DNA of 64,000 bases from Tenacibaculum holothuriorum (GTDB taxonomy: Bacteria > Bacteroidota > Bacteroidia > Flavobacteriales > Flavobacteriaceae), in assembly GCF_002120225.1 (NCBI RefSeq), contig NZ_LAPZ01000009.1:1-64000 (forward strand), given 5' to 3'. The position numbers and the translations under genes are program-made. A model generated the notes under the pieces. The model was not told where the DNA came from. It made no database searches and worked only from the letters and a program-made list of their open reading frames with translations. Shown in pieces: positions 1 through 8,968 of this stretch (position 1 is the stretch's first letter; every line of letters starts with the position of its first letter).

Positions 1-18
1 CAGCTGAACTACCAGACC
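1..18 (-). tRNA. 5' end of a tRNA (probably tRNA-Asp), truncated by the window edge
   Basis: Read on the minus strand, this stretch is GGTCTGGTAGTTCAGCTG. It looks like a tRNA acceptor strand followed by the start of a D-arm. The acceptor GGTCTGG resembles Bacteroidetes tRNA-Asp from memory. The anticodon lies outside the window, so the identity is inferred. Confidence 0.5.
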
Positions 19-78
19 GTTGCGTTAAGCGAGTGCAAATATATAACGGTTTTTCAATTTTACAAAAACTTTTTTCAA

Positions 79-1128
79 TTATTTTTCTGCATTAAAGTAT
101 ACTTTGTAAAATTTCATCTTTTTATCCTCGTCGTAGCCCTTTTCTAAATATTCTGATGGAGCATCCGGGGCATCAACGTCAATCTTTATTTGAATGTTGG
201 TGTCTAGTTTAATCTCTGTTTTAAACTTCGATTTTTCTTTTTTCAAAACCGCATCAGACACCTCAAAGTTATTACGGATTAAGATATCATTTAATTTTTC
301 GAAATGACCTTTATAGTCTTCAAACAAATCTTTACGCTTGTCTTCTGCGAAAATTTCATCTTTAAAATTGTGATAATCTACACTTTCGTGCTCTTTAAAA
401 TAATCTACTGTATTTGCTAAAAAACTACTTTGTTCTTGTTTACCAAACTCAGGTTTTATAACTTCTTCAGAAAACTCTTTACATAACTCTAAATAGTTTT
501 GAGTATGTAAGTTTCTGTCGTCGGCATATTTTACGTTTAAGAAATTCTTAATCCAATATTGTGCATCGTAGTTGTTGTTGTCTATAGAAAGAACTACAGG
601 GCCTTCAACATCAGTTGAATTTAATATTAAACATCCTTTGTCTAGTCTTTTGGTAGAAATTCCTTTTTGAACAACAACATCATAACTGTCATCATCTAAA
701 TAGGTTTGAAAGAAGTCTACTTTGCTTTCAATTTTAAAGATTCCTACAGCTTCAACTAATACATCTCTAAACTCAATTCCTTCTAAAAAAACAACTAATA
801 CGTCTCCTGTTTTTATTTGAGCAGAGTTAGATTGTTCGTATAAATGATTTACTACATTTTTAGAATGCTCGATAAACGAATTTTCATTTTCAAAAATATC
901 TTTAGTGTATTTATTGATTTCGTTTAAATCAATATCAGCATGATGATTAAAACGATAACTTTGCGTAACACCACCAAATGGTTTTAGTAAAAAAGGAAGT
1001 AAAAGTTCGTAGCTTTCTTCATCGAAACGTACTAAACTTTCTGAAAAAGCATTTTGTCCGCTATTGTATTTGTTCGCAACCTTATGAATGATACATTTGG
1101 TAATTTCTGCTCTAGTTCTTTTAATCAT
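79..1128 (-). CDS. Nucleoid-associated protein (NdpA/YejK-like)
   Basis: This is a cytoplasmic protein of about 349 aa resembling the NdpA/YejK nucleoid-associated family (PF04245). Its N-terminus (MIKRTRAEITKCIIHKVANK) and the phrase 'KTGDVLVVFLEG' look typical of that family. An upstream in-frame ATG would add 11 residues, but the family-like sequence begins at the ATG ending at 1128, so I chose that start. It lies head-to-tail with rnhB on the minus strand. The family binds DNA in E. coli; its role in Bacteroidetes is not well defined. The family call is by recall of sequence style, not a search. Confidence 0.75.
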   Translation of the reverse strand: MIKRTRAEITKCIIHKVANKYNSGQNAFSESLVRFDEESYELLLPFLLKPFGGVTQSYRFNHHADIDLNEINKYTKDIFENENSFIEHSKNVVNHLYEQSNSAQIKTGDVLVVFLEGIEFRDVLVEAVGIFKIESKVDFFQTYLDDDSYDVVVQKGISTKRLDKGCLILNSTDVEGPVVLSIDNNNYDAQYWIKNFLNVKYADDRNLHTQNYLELCKEFSEEVIKPEFGKQEQSSFLANTVDYFKEHESVDYHNFKDEIFAEDKRKDLFEDYKGHFEKLNDILIRNNFEVSDAVLKKEKSKFKTEIKLDTNIQIKIDVDAPDAPSEYLEKGYDEDKKMKFYKVYFNAEK

Positions 1129-1163
1129 TTTTGTTGAATTAATGAACGCAAAAATAGACAATT

Positions 1164-1763
1164 CTATAATTTTAGTTTTAGTTGCTCTGGCAATAATTTG
1201 AATGATTTTCTGTGATAAGGCGTAGCGCCATGTGTACGAATAGCTTCTCGATGTTCTTTAGTAGGGTAACCTTTATTTTTTTTCCAGTTATATGCTGGAT
1301 ATTCTTGATGAATTTTTTCCATATATTCATCTCTATATGTTTTTGCAAGGACAGATGCTGCAGCTATACTCATATATTTAGCGTCTCCTTTAACTATGGT
1401 TTGATGAGGGACATCTTTATAAGGTTTGAATTTATTACCATCAATAATAATAAACTCAGGCTGTGGTTCTAAATCGGCTATAGAGCGATGCATCCCAGTA
1501 ATTGAAGCTTGTAATACATTTAGTTCATCTACTTCACTTTGATCTAAAAAAGCTATAGCGTAACTTAAAGCGTTTTTTTCTATAAACGGACGAAGTTCTC
1601 TGCGTTTTTTTTCTGTTAACTGTTTAGAATCATTTAAGAATTCATGTTCAAAATCTTCTGGTAAAATTACAGCAGCAGCAACTACTGGTCCCGATAAACA
1701 ACCTCTACCAGCTTCATCGGTTCCTGCTTCTAAAACTTTTCCACTATAATTTAATTTCAACAT
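1164..1763 (-). CDS. rnhB: Ribonuclease HII
   Basis: Ribonuclease HII removes ribonucleotides and RNA primers from RNA-DNA hybrids. The N-terminal [19 protein letters not shown] motif carries the catalytic Asp-Glu pair (residues 16-17). Further conserved blocks include the IIIDGNKF segment, '[21 protein letters not shown]' split around the conserved Lys-Gly-Asp, and the C-terminal '[11 protein letters not shown]'. At 199 aa it is normal length for a bacterial RNase HII. It sits just upstream of the nucleoid-associated gene on the same strand and could be co-transcribed. The call is secure. Confidence 0.96.
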   Translation of the reverse strand: MLKLNYSGKVLEAGTDEAGRGCLSGPVVAAAVILPEDFEHEFLNDSKQLTEKKRRELRPFIEKNALSYAIAFLDQSEVDELNVLQASITGMHRSIADLEPQPEFIIIDGNKFKPYKDVPHQTIVKGDAKYMSIAAASVLAKTYRDEYMEKIHQEYPAYNWKKNKGYPTKEHREAIRTHGATPYHRKSFKLLPEQLKLKL

Positions 1764-1833
1764 GCTACAAATTAACAGTTTTCAAAGAAATTATTGATAC
1801 TTTTTTTCGTTTTATTATTTTACTTTTGCTGTT

Positions 1834-3810
1834 ATGGTTAGGAAATGTTTAGCTTTTATTGTTTGGTTATTTTTAGTTTATCACTCTCATGGACAAATAA
1901 GAACCGTAGATGGAAGTATAGGGAAGATCCCTAGGACTACTTCAGGATTAGATTCTCTAAATGTTGAAGAAGAGATAAGGGTTAAACTTAATGGTAAAAC
2001 TAAGTGGACAGATTATAAAATAATTTCACATAAGTTAGATACTACGTATATTGATACTACGCTTACTATTCAAAAAGAATACAAATTTAACTTTTTAAGA
2101 AAAGATAATTTTGAATTGTTAGCTTTTCATAACCAAGGACAAGCTTTTAATAGATTAGGGTATGATTTTAACGAAACATCATTATTTCCAGATATAGGTT
2201 TTAGTGGAAAGCAGTTTGGTTTTATTGATATTAATAAAGTAAAATACTACGAAGTTCCTACACCAACTACAGAGATAATGTATAGAACGGGAATAGAGCA
2301 AGGGCAGGTTTTAGATGCTTTATTTACTGTGAATTTTTCTAAAAGATTCAACGTAGGAATTGCTTATAAAGGTTTGAGGTCTATAGGTGCTTACCGAAAT
2401 TCATTGTCTAGTACAGGTAATTTTAGATTGAGTTATCATTATGAAACTCTTAAAGGACAATATGCAATTAAAGGACATTTTGTAAACCAAGATTTTAGTA
2501 ATCAAGAAAGTGGTGGATTAACAACTACTTCTTTAGAAGCTTTTTTAAATGATGATCCTAACTTTAGTAATAACAGAGGGCAGTTAGATGTTAATTTAGA
2601 AAACGCTGAAAGTCTCTTAGAAGGAAAAAGAATTTATTTTGAGCAAACTTTTAAGCTTTTATCGTCTAAAGATAGTTTAAATCAAAAAGATTTTTCTAAC
2701 CTTAAAATAGGTCATAATTTTACAAGAGAATCTAAATTTTTTAGATTTATTCAGCCTACTTTAAATACAGATTTTTTTGGTGGAGCAAACACAGCTTCTA
2801 ATATAAATACCAAAACAAGATATTTGTTGTATAACAATCAATTATTTTTAGATTTTAATTCAAAATACATTTTAGGTCGATTTAGAGCCTTAATAGGAGC
2901 AGTAAATTATAATTATGGATATGACACTAGAGTTAATCCAAGTGTTTCTGCACAAAATCCGGTAGTGAATAATGAATTAAAGGGAGACGCTGCGTATTTT
3001 GGAGCTAGGTGGAATGCTAAAATCAACAAGTTTCAATTAAATGCAAAAGCAACCATTATTCCAGGAAGTGGTAGGTTAGCAGGAAATAATTTTCATGGAG
3101 AAGCTTTATACAAAAAAGACAGTTTGTTTACTGTAAAAGCGTATGCTAATATAAGTTCTAAAGCACCAAATTTTAACTATTCATTATATCAAAGTAATTA
3201 TTACAACTACAATTGGCAAACAAGTTTTGAAAATACTGAAATTAGAAGTTTAGGTGGAGAATTTTTATCTAAATGGGGGAATGCAAGCTTATCGATAACC
3301 AATATTGGAGAGTATGTTTATTTTGATGAAAATAATGCTCCAAGGCAAGCTTCAACTGCAATTAATTACTTGAAATTAAAAATAGGAAGAGAATTTAAAT
3401 TCGGAAAATTTGCTCTAGATAATACATTAATGTATCAAAATGTGAGTAGTGGAAGTTCTATTTTTAGAGTGCCCGAATTTGTTACTAGAAACACACTTTA
3501 TTATACCGATTATTGGTTTAAAGGAAATCCGTTAATGGTACAGATTGGAGCTACGTTTAAGTACTTTAGTAAATATAAAGCAAATGCTTATAATCCGTTA
3601 TTAGGAGAATTTACCTTGCAAAATACTACAGATATAGGATATCCAATGTTAGATGTTTTCTTTAACGGACAAGTAAGAAGAACACGAATATATTTTAAGA
3701 TAGAAAATTTAAGTTCAACTTTCTTAAAAAAGGATTATTTATCAGCACCAACGTATCCATATAGAGATATGTCGTTTCGTTTTGGTGTAGTTTGGAATTG
3801 GTTTATATAA
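1834..3810 (+). CDS. Putative outer-membrane porin of Bacteroidetes type
   Basis: This 658-aa protein has an N-terminal signal peptide (residues about 1-20, ending near 'HSHGQ'). A long run of alternating aromatic and polar strands follows, consistent with an outer-membrane beta-barrel. It ends in an aromatic-rich segment (RFGVVWNWFI), as barrel proteins often do. It matches the style of the Bacteroidetes 'putative porin' family (PF14121-like). Substrate is unknown. It is transcribed alone, divergent from rnhB, with about 70 bp between the starts. Confidence 0.75.
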   Translation: MVRKCLAFIVWLFLVYHSHGQIRTVDGSIGKIPRTTSGLDSLNVEEEIRVKLNGKTKWTDYKIISHKLDTTYIDTTLTIQKEYKFNFLRKDNFELLAFHNQGQAFNRLGYDFNETSLFPDIGFSGKQFGFIDINKVKYYEVPTPTTEIMYRTGIEQGQVLDALFTVNFSKRFNVGIAYKGLRSIGAYRNSLSSTGNFRLSYHYETLKGQYAIKGHFVNQDFSNQESGGLTTTSLEAFLNDDPNFSNNRGQLDVNLENAESLLEGKRIYFEQTFKLLSSKDSLNQKDFSNLKIGHNFTRESKFFRFIQPTLNTDFFGGANTASNINTKTRYLLYNNQLFLDFNSKYILGRFRALIGAVNYNYGYDTRVNPSVSAQNPVVNNELKGDAAYFGARWNAKINKFQLNAKATIIPGSGRLAGNNFHGEALYKKDSLFTVKAYANISSKAPNFNYSLYQSNYYNYNWQTSFENTEIRSLGGEFLSKWGNASLSITNIGEYVYFDENNAPRQASTAINYLKLKIGREFKFGKFALDNTLMYQNVSSGSSIFRVPEFVTRNTLYYTDYWFKGNPLMVQIGATFKYFSKYKANAYNPLLGEFTLQNTTDIGYPMLDVFFNGQVRRTRIYFKIENLSSTFLKKDYLSAPTYPYRDMSFRFGVVWNWFI

Positions 3811-3815
3811 TGCTA

Positions 3816-4280
3816 CTAGTTAGGTTGACTAAACTCAATTTTCATAATAGGTAAAAATCGATCTTTCATTGAGCTTTCTTTTTTGTTAATAACAGCAAAG
3901 CCTTGACTTTTATAAAAATCCTCAGCATTCGGGTCTGCTAACAAAGTCATGGATTTGTTTCCTAATTTTTTAGCTTCAGTAAAAGCATGGTGTAAAAGTT
4001 GTTTGCCAATACCTTTTCCAATGAAATTTGGGTGAAGAAATAGAAATTCTAACTCAATATTTTTATTTTCAATTTTATGGGTATTCAGAATATAAAAGCC
4101 TGCAATAATTTCGGATTCAACAAACTTAAAAACTTCCATTTCTCTAATCATTTTAGAAGTAACAGTTAAATCTTCTTCCCAACTTTCTATTAAATCGTTT
4201 GAGTATCCCCAATAGGCTTTCGATTCTAAGGCTATTTGAGTAAGTTTGGTTGTGTCTTTAATAGTTGCTTTTGTAATCAT
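3816..4280 (-). CDS. GNAT-family N-acetyltransferase
   Basis: This 154-aa protein has the GNAT fold signature. A beta-strand 'ELEFLFLHPNFIGKGIGKQLL' region (split here as FLFLHPNFIGKGIGKQLL) contains the acetyl-CoA-binding Q/R-x-x-G-x-G/A loop as GKGIGK. A later 'ADPNAEDFYKSQGF' block matches the usual Y-x-x-x-G-F tail motif. The acceptor substrate cannot be read from the sequence. It converges with the porin gene only 5 bp away. Confidence 0.85.
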   Translation of the reverse strand: MITKATIKDTTKLTQIALESKAYWGYSNDLIESWEEDLTVTSKMIREMEVFKFVESEIIAGFYILNTHKIENKNIELEFLFLHPNFIGKGIGKQLLHHAFTEAKKLGNKSMTLLADPNAEDFYKSQGFAVINKKESSMKDRFLPIMKIEFSQPN

Positions 4281-4287
4281 AATTGAA

Positions 4288-4315
4288 ATAAAAAAAACCT
4301 CGTTAAAAACGAGGC
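4288..4315 (-). terminator. Rho-independent terminator of nhaC
   Basis: On the minus strand a 7-bp stem (CCTCGTT/AACGAGG, plus-strand 4298-4304 and 4308-4314) with a 3-nt loop is followed by a run of ten T residues. It lies directly after the nhaC stop codon. Confidence 0.85.
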
Positions 4316-4324
4316 TCTTGAAAA

Positions 4325-5809
4325 TTATTTTGTTGTTAATTGCTTGATTTTAATTCTAAAAGCAGCAAATAATAATGTCATAAACGGACTTAACCAGTTA
4401 AAAATAGCATAGAAAGCGTAATCTACAACAGGAACTCCTAAAACTCCTGAATGATAAGCTCCGCACGTATTCCAAGGAATTAATACAGATGTTACTGTAC
4501 CAGAATCTTCTAATGTTCTACTTAAGTTTTCAGGTGCTAAACCTTTATCTTTATAAGCTTTAGCATACATTTTTCCAGGAACAACTAATGCTAAATATTG
4601 ATCTGAAGCAGTGAAATTTAATCCAATACAGGTAGCAACAGTACTTGCGAAAAGACCAAAAACAGAATCGAATAGGTTTAGTAAGAAACTACTAATTTTC
4701 GCTAAAGCACCAATAGCATCCATAACTCCACCAAAAATCATAGCACAAAGAATTAACCATATTGTACCTAGCATTTTTGCCATTCCGCCCGCGGTAAATA
4801 AATCTTTTAAAACTTCATTTTCGGTAGCTACAGAAGTTTTTACTGTAATAGCTGTCATTATTCCTTTATAGGCTGAATTGAAGTCTAATTTGTCAACACC
4901 AGCTATTTGAGCTACAACTTGAGGTTGGAAAATTAAAGCAAAAATTCCACCTAAAATTGTTCCTGCTAAAAGGGCGATTAAAGGAGGTGTTTTCTTCATA
5001 ATAAGGATAACAACAATAATAGGAACCAAGAATAAAAGTGGTGATATATTAAAGGCTTTATTAATGTCGGTAATCATTTGTTGTGTGTCTGCATTACCGG
5101 TAGCATTTTGAGTAAAACCAAGAATTATAAATACGATAAGAGTTACAATTATTGTAGGTACAGTAGTATAAGCCATATACCTTATGTGTGTAAATAAATC
5201 AGTTCCTGCCATTGCAGGAGCTAAATTTGTAGTGTCTGACATTGGGGACATTTTATCTCCAAAATATGCTCCTGATAAAACAGCACCTGCTGTCATTCCT
5301 AGTGATATTCCTAAAGCTTCTCCAATACCAATTAAAGCGATACCAACTGTTGCTGCTGTTGTCCATGAGCTTCCGGTAGCAATAGAAATTACAGCACAAA
5401 TAATTAAACAAGCAGCTAAAAATATTGTAGGGTTTAAAATTTGTAAACCATAATAAATCATAGAGGGAATTATTCCGCTAATAAGCCAGGTACCTGCTAA
5501 TGCCCCAACCATTAATAAAATTAAAATTGCACCAGCTGTAGATTTAATATTCTCAGCAACTTCTTCAATCATTACTTTATAAGAAACCTTATTTTTAAAA
5601 CCTACAATTGCAGCAACTGCTCCTCCTAAAATTAAAACAAACTGATTGCTACCACTCAATGCATCATCACCAAAGATGTAAACATTGTAAGCTAACATTA
5701 CTATTAAGGCTATAACAGGAATTAAAGCTTCCCAGATATTAAGCTCTTTATTTTGTATTATTTTTTGATCTTCTATTTGAATTTCAGATAAGTTTTTATC
5801 GTCTTGCAT
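4325..5809 (-). CDS. nhaC: Na+/H+ antiporter, NhaC family
   Basis: This 494-aa inner-membrane protein has about 11-12 hydrophobic segments. The conserved core 'ATGSSWTTAATVGIALIG' and 'GAYFGDKMSPMSDTTNLAP' identifies the NhaC antiporter family, which exchanges Na+ for H+ to control pH and sodium. The acidic/Thr-rich 'SDTTNLAP' block is typical of the ion-binding region. The N-terminal 30 residues are hydrophilic. A strong terminator follows. It is a single-gene unit and its physiological substrate may be Na+ or an organic ion. Confidence 0.9.
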   Translation of the reverse strand: MQDDKNLSEIQIEDQKIIQNKELNIWEALIPVIALIVMLAYNVYIFGDDALSGSNQFVLILGGAVAAIVGFKNKVSYKVMIEEVAENIKSTAGAILILLMVGALAGTWLISGIIPSMIYYGLQILNPTIFLAACLIICAVISIATGSSWTTAATVGIALIGIGEALGISLGMTAGAVLSGAYFGDKMSPMSDTTNLAPAMAGTDLFTHIRYMAYTTVPTIIVTLIVFIILGFTQNATGNADTQQMITDINKAFNISPLLFLVPIIVVILIMKKTPPLIALLAGTILGGIFALIFQPQVVAQIAGVDKLDFNSAYKGIMTAITVKTSVATENEVLKDLFTAGGMAKMLGTIWLILCAMIFGGVMDAIGALAKISSFLLNLFDSVFGLFASTVATCIGLNFTASDQYLALVVPGKMYAKAYKDKGLAPENLSRTLEDSGTVTSVLIPWNTCGAYHSGVLGVPVVDYAFYAIFNWLSPFMTLLFAAFRIKIKQLTTK

Positions 5810-5936
5810 TGTGTAGTTGTTTTCGAACTGTAATGTTACAATTTTAGCGATTCTTATGCAAATTTCATTTAGTTTGTCTGCTTGATATTCTGCTTAATTT
5901 ATTTAAGTTAGCATAATTTTTTGAAGACTCTAAATT

Positions 5937-6974
5937 ATGGATTCATTAACTCAAATTGTTTTAGGAGCCGCTTGTGGCGAAGTAGCTTTAGGAAAGAAAA
6001 TAGGTAATAAAGCAATGCTTTTTGGAGCCATTGGCGGTACGATACCCGATTTAGATGTGATTCTTGGTAATTTGTTTTATAGTAATTCTATAGATCAATT
6101 GGCATTTCATAGAGGTTTTATGCACTCTATTGTTTTTTCAATTTTCGGATCAGTTGCCATAGCTTATTTAGTCTTTAAATTGTACGATTCAGGAAAACGA
6201 AAAGGGACAACAACATTAAAAGATTGGATTTGGTTATTCTTTTTATCCATATTTACGCATCCTACCTTAGATAGTTTTACTCCTTATGGAACGCAACTTT
6301 TTTTGCCATTTTCCGATTATCGAGTTGCGTTTAATAATATTTCAGTAGCTGACCCTCTTTATACGTTACCTTTTTTATTATGTGTAATTGTAGCAATGTT
6401 TTTTAATAGAAAGAATAAAAAACGTGCTTTTTGGAATTGGACAGGAATTACGATTAGCTCAGTTTATATGTTACTTACTATAGGGAATAAATTCTATGTT
6501 GATTCTGTGTTTAAAGAATCGTTTGAAAAATCGGGAATTGAATTTTCAAGATTTAGTGCGCAACCAACTATTTTAAATAATGTTTTGTGGTATGGAATTG
6601 CAGAAACTAAAGACGATTATAAGGTTGGGTTTTACTCAATTTTCGACAAAGAGAATAAGATTAAAGATTTTATTTCCTTGCCTAAGAATCATGAATTATT
6701 AAACATGAATGAAGGTGATTTAAAAACCTTGTCGTGGTTTAGTAATGGATATTATAATTTAATGAAATTAGATTCTGCAGGAACCTATCGATATAATGAT
6801 TTGAGATATCCGCTGTTTAATGCGAAAGATAAAAACTCTTCAGTATTTAGTTTTGAGTTAGAAAAGAAAGGTGATCGATGGGAAGCGGATCAATACATAG
6901 ATCCTTCGATGCAAAATGAAAAAAAGATGTCAGAATCTTTCAGTGAATTGATAGAAAGAATGAAAGGAATATAA
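5937..6974 (+). CDS. Membrane-bound metal-dependent hydrolase (YdjM/DUF457-like)
   Basis: This 345-aa protein begins with the 'MDSLTQIVLGAACGEVALG' signature of the YdjM/LexA-regulated membrane hydrolase family (DUF457). It has conserved His and Asp residues in 'GGTIPDLDV', 'HRGFMHS' and 'FTHPTLDSFTPYG' and about four transmembrane helices. The C-terminal 150 residues form a soluble domain. The family is predicted to bind metal; the substrate is unknown. It is divergent from nhaC. Confidence 0.85.
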   Translation: MDSLTQIVLGAACGEVALGKKIGNKAMLFGAIGGTIPDLDVILGNLFYSNSIDQLAFHRGFMHSIVFSIFGSVAIAYLVFKLYDSGKRKGTTTLKDWIWLFFLSIFTHPTLDSFTPYGTQLFLPFSDYRVAFNNISVADPLYTLPFLLCVIVAMFFNRKNKKRAFWNWTGITISSVYMLLTIGNKFYVDSVFKESFEKSGIEFSRFSAQPTILNNVLWYGIAETKDDYKVGFYSIFDKENKIKDFISLPKNHELLNMNEGDLKTLSWFSNGYYNLMKLDSAGTYRYNDLRYPLFNAKDKNSSVFSFELEKKGDRWEADQYIDPSMQNEKKMSESFSELIERMKGI

Positions 6975-6978
6975 AAAA

Positions 6979-7097
6979 GTCTAAAAAGTGTCATGCTTTG
7001 TCATTCCGTACTTGATACGGAATCTCATCATACTTAATTTTATATAATTATGAGAATCTGAAACAAGTTCAGATTGACGGTATTCCACTTTTTAGAC
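6979..7097. repeat. MITE/REP-like palindromic intergenic element
   Basis: The element is bounded by a perfect 12-bp inverted repeat, GTCTAAAAAGTG at 6979-6990 and CACTTTTTAGAC at 7086-7097. It contains two internal hairpins: ATTCCGTA/TACGGAAT around 7003-7024 and TCTGAAA...TTCAGA around 7055-7073. This layout is typical of short dispersed repeats between genes. It may also act as a two-way terminator between the converging hydrolase and lyase genes. Copy number is unknown because only one copy is in the window. Confidence 0.65.
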
Positions 7098-7110
7098 AAT
7101 TTTTAATGTT

Positions 7111-8310
7111 CTATAAAACACCAACTTCTTTCATACATTCTTTCATCATTTTGTAGGTACGTTCTATATCGTTATCTAAACCAATAGAAAAACGAATTAA
7201 ACCATCAGTTAATCCCATTTCCGCTTGTTCGTCTTCTGGTATTTCAGAAGAAGTCGAAGTTCCAGGAGCAGAAAATAAGGTTTTATAAAAACCTAAACTA
7301 ACTGCTAAATAGCCTAAGTTACGCTCCTGCATTAGCTCCATTAAAGTGTTTGCTTTTTCTAAAGAACCTGCATCTATAGTTAGCATACCTCCAAAACCGT
7401 ATTCATTATTCATCATAGATTTGAATATTTCATGTGAAGGGTGTGATTTTAATCCAGGATACACGGTTTTTAATCCGTCAGCTTCAAATTTTTCTGCTAA
7501 ATAAGCCGTATTTTTACTGTGTTGTTTTATGCGAATATGTAGAGTTCTCATGTTTTTCAAAATAGATGAAGAACGTAAAGAATCCATAGAAGACCCTAAT
7601 AACATACTTGCTCCATCTATTACACTTTTTTGAGAATTGATAAAATCGGTACTTGCACAAACAACTCCACCCATAGTATCTGATGAACCATTTATGAATT
7701 TTGTTAAACTATGAATAACAACATCTGCTCCTAGTTGAGCTGGAGAAATTGAAAGTGGAGAGAAGGTATTGTCAACAACCAATTTCAAATTGTATTTTTT
7801 TGCCAAAGCTGATAATCCTTTGATGTCAGCAACTTCTAATAAAGGATTACTCACAGTTTCACAGTAAATCATTTTGGTGCTTTCTGTAATGTTAGCTTCA
7901 ACAACATCTAATTTAGTAATATCTACAAAAGAAGTTTCAATTCCCATTCTTGGAGTGAAATTCTTTAAGAAAGCATAAGTACCTCCATAAATGGTTCTAC
8001 TTGATACAATATGATCTCCAGTTCCACAAATTTGTAGAATAGTTGGAGTGATAGCTCCCATCCCAGATCCAGCTACATTGGCATTTTCTGTTCCTTCCAT
8101 AGCAGCTAAAGCCTCCGCTAAGTATAGGTTTGAAGGCGAGGTGTGACGAGAGTATAAGTAGCATCCATCTGTGTTACCTTCAAAAGTATCGAACATTGTT
8201 TTGGCTTGTAAGAAAGTATAGGTCGATGAATCAGAAATTGAAGGGTTAACTCCTCCGAATTCACCAAAGTATTGTAAGTCTTGAATATTGTTAGCTGGTT
8301 TAAATTCCAT
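7111..8310 (-). CDS. Cys/Met-metabolism PLP enzyme, probably methionine gamma-lyase
   Basis: This 399-aa fold-type I PLP enzyme belongs to the Cys/Met metabolism family. The PLP-binding lysine is Lys204 in 'HSLTKFINGSSD'. Other conserved blocks are 'YSRHTSPSNLYLAEALAAMEG', read here as YSRHTSPSN then LAEALAAMEG, and 'VVDNTFSPL' (the PLP-nitrogen Asp). The family includes methionine gamma-lyase, cystathionine gamma-lyase and O-acetylhomoserine sulfhydrylase. Its divergent pairing with an Lrp/AsnC regulator suits an amino-acid catabolic enzyme such as methionine gamma-lyase, but the exact substrate is inferred. Confidence 0.75.
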   Translation of the reverse strand: MEFKPANNIQDLQYFGEFGGVNPSISDSSTYTFLQAKTMFDTFEGNTDGCYLYSRHTSPSNLYLAEALAAMEGTENANVAGSGMGAITPTILQICGTGDHIVSSRTIYGGTYAFLKNFTPRMGIETSFVDITKLDVVEANITESTKMIYCETVSNPLLEVADIKGLSALAKKYNLKLVVDNTFSPLSISPAQLGADVVIHSLTKFINGSSDTMGGVVCASTDFINSQKSVIDGASMLLGSSMDSLRSSSILKNMRTLHIRIKQHSKNTAYLAEKFEADGLKTVYPGLKSHPSHEIFKSMMNNEYGFGGMLTIDAGSLEKANTLMELMQERNLGYLAVSLGFYKTLFSAPGTSTSSEIPEDEQAEMGLTDGLIRFSIGLDNDIERTYKMMKECMKEVGVL

Positions 8311-8413
8311 AATAGTTTTTATTAGTTGTTTTTAAGTCTACTAAAATGAAATAAATAAGAAAAAAAATCAATCATTTTTATATAATATAGTTAGAATGTC
8401 TAAATTTGATTCG

Positions 8414-8448
8414 TTTCTTAGATTCAAATTAATTTTGAGTCTAAGAAA
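8414..8448. promoter_or_regulatory. Palindromic operator upstream of the Lrp/AsnC gene
   Basis: A 15-bp inverted repeat (TTTCTTAGATTCAAA at 8414-8428 against TTTTGAGTCTAAGAAA at 8433-8448) has one G-T wobble and a 5-nt AT-rich spacer. It lies between the divergent lyase and Lrp-family genes. AT-rich dyads are typical Lrp-family binding sites, so an autoregulatory or lyase-controlling site is likely. A TAnnTTTG match (TAAATTTG) lies just before it at 8401-8408. Confidence 0.6.
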
Positions 8449-8475
8449 TAGTTTTATAACAGAAAATTTTTCAGA

Positions 8476-8934
8476 ATGAAGTTAGATGCAAAGGATAAAA
8501 AACTGATTAATCTTTTACAAGAGAACAGTAAACAGACTACAAAACAGTTGTCATTACAGTTGAATTTGTCGGTTACTGCTGTATATGAGCGAATTAAAAA
8601 GCTTGAAAAAGAGGGGGTAATTAAACGTTATGTGGCTTTAATTAATAAAAATAAGATTGAGAAATCTTTTTTAGTTTTTTGTCATATAAAATTAGAAAAG
8701 CATACGAAAGAATATATTTCTGTTTTTGAAAGAGAAATTAATAAGTTAGAAGAAGTGACTGAGTGTTTTCATGTAAGTGGAGAGTATGATTATATTCTAA
8801 AAATTTATGTAAAAGATATGGATGAATATCGTGAGTTTATGGTGAATAAACTTACCGTGCTCAAGCATATTGGTAGCACTCATAGTACGTTTACTATTGG
8901 TGAAGTGAAAAATTCTAATACGATAGTTTTATAA
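8476..8934 (+). CDS. Lrp/AsnC-family transcriptional regulator
   Basis: This 152-aa regulator has an N-terminal winged helix-turn-helix (residues about 4-60: 'DAKDKKLINLLQENSKQTTK', then 'LNLSVTAVYERIKKLEKEGV') and a C-terminal RAM ligand-binding domain ('HVSGEYDYILKIYVKDMDEY'). The family senses amino acids and usually controls a neighbouring transport or catabolic gene. It is divergent from the methionine gamma-lyase-like gene, with a clear palindrome in the shared promoter region. It probably regulates that gene in response to an amino acid. Confidence 0.92.
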   Translation: MKLDAKDKKLINLLQENSKQTTKQLSLQLNLSVTAVYERIKKLEKEGVIKRYVALINKNKIEKSFLVFCHIKLEKHTKEYISVFEREINKLEEVTECFHVSGEYDYILKIYVKDMDEYREFMVNKLTVLKHIGSTHSTFTIGEVKNSNTIVL

Positions 8935-8964
8935 AAAATGCTCAACTATGGTTGAGCATTTTTT
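8933..8964. terminator. Bidirectional rho-independent terminator
   Basis: A hairpin with stem AATGCTCAAC/GTTGAGCATT and a 4-nt loop (TATG, 8947-8950) is flanked by A-rich sequence on the left and T-rich sequence on the right. It separates the Lrp gene from the converging transglutaminase-like gene. Confidence 0.85.
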
Positions 8965-8968
8965 GGAG

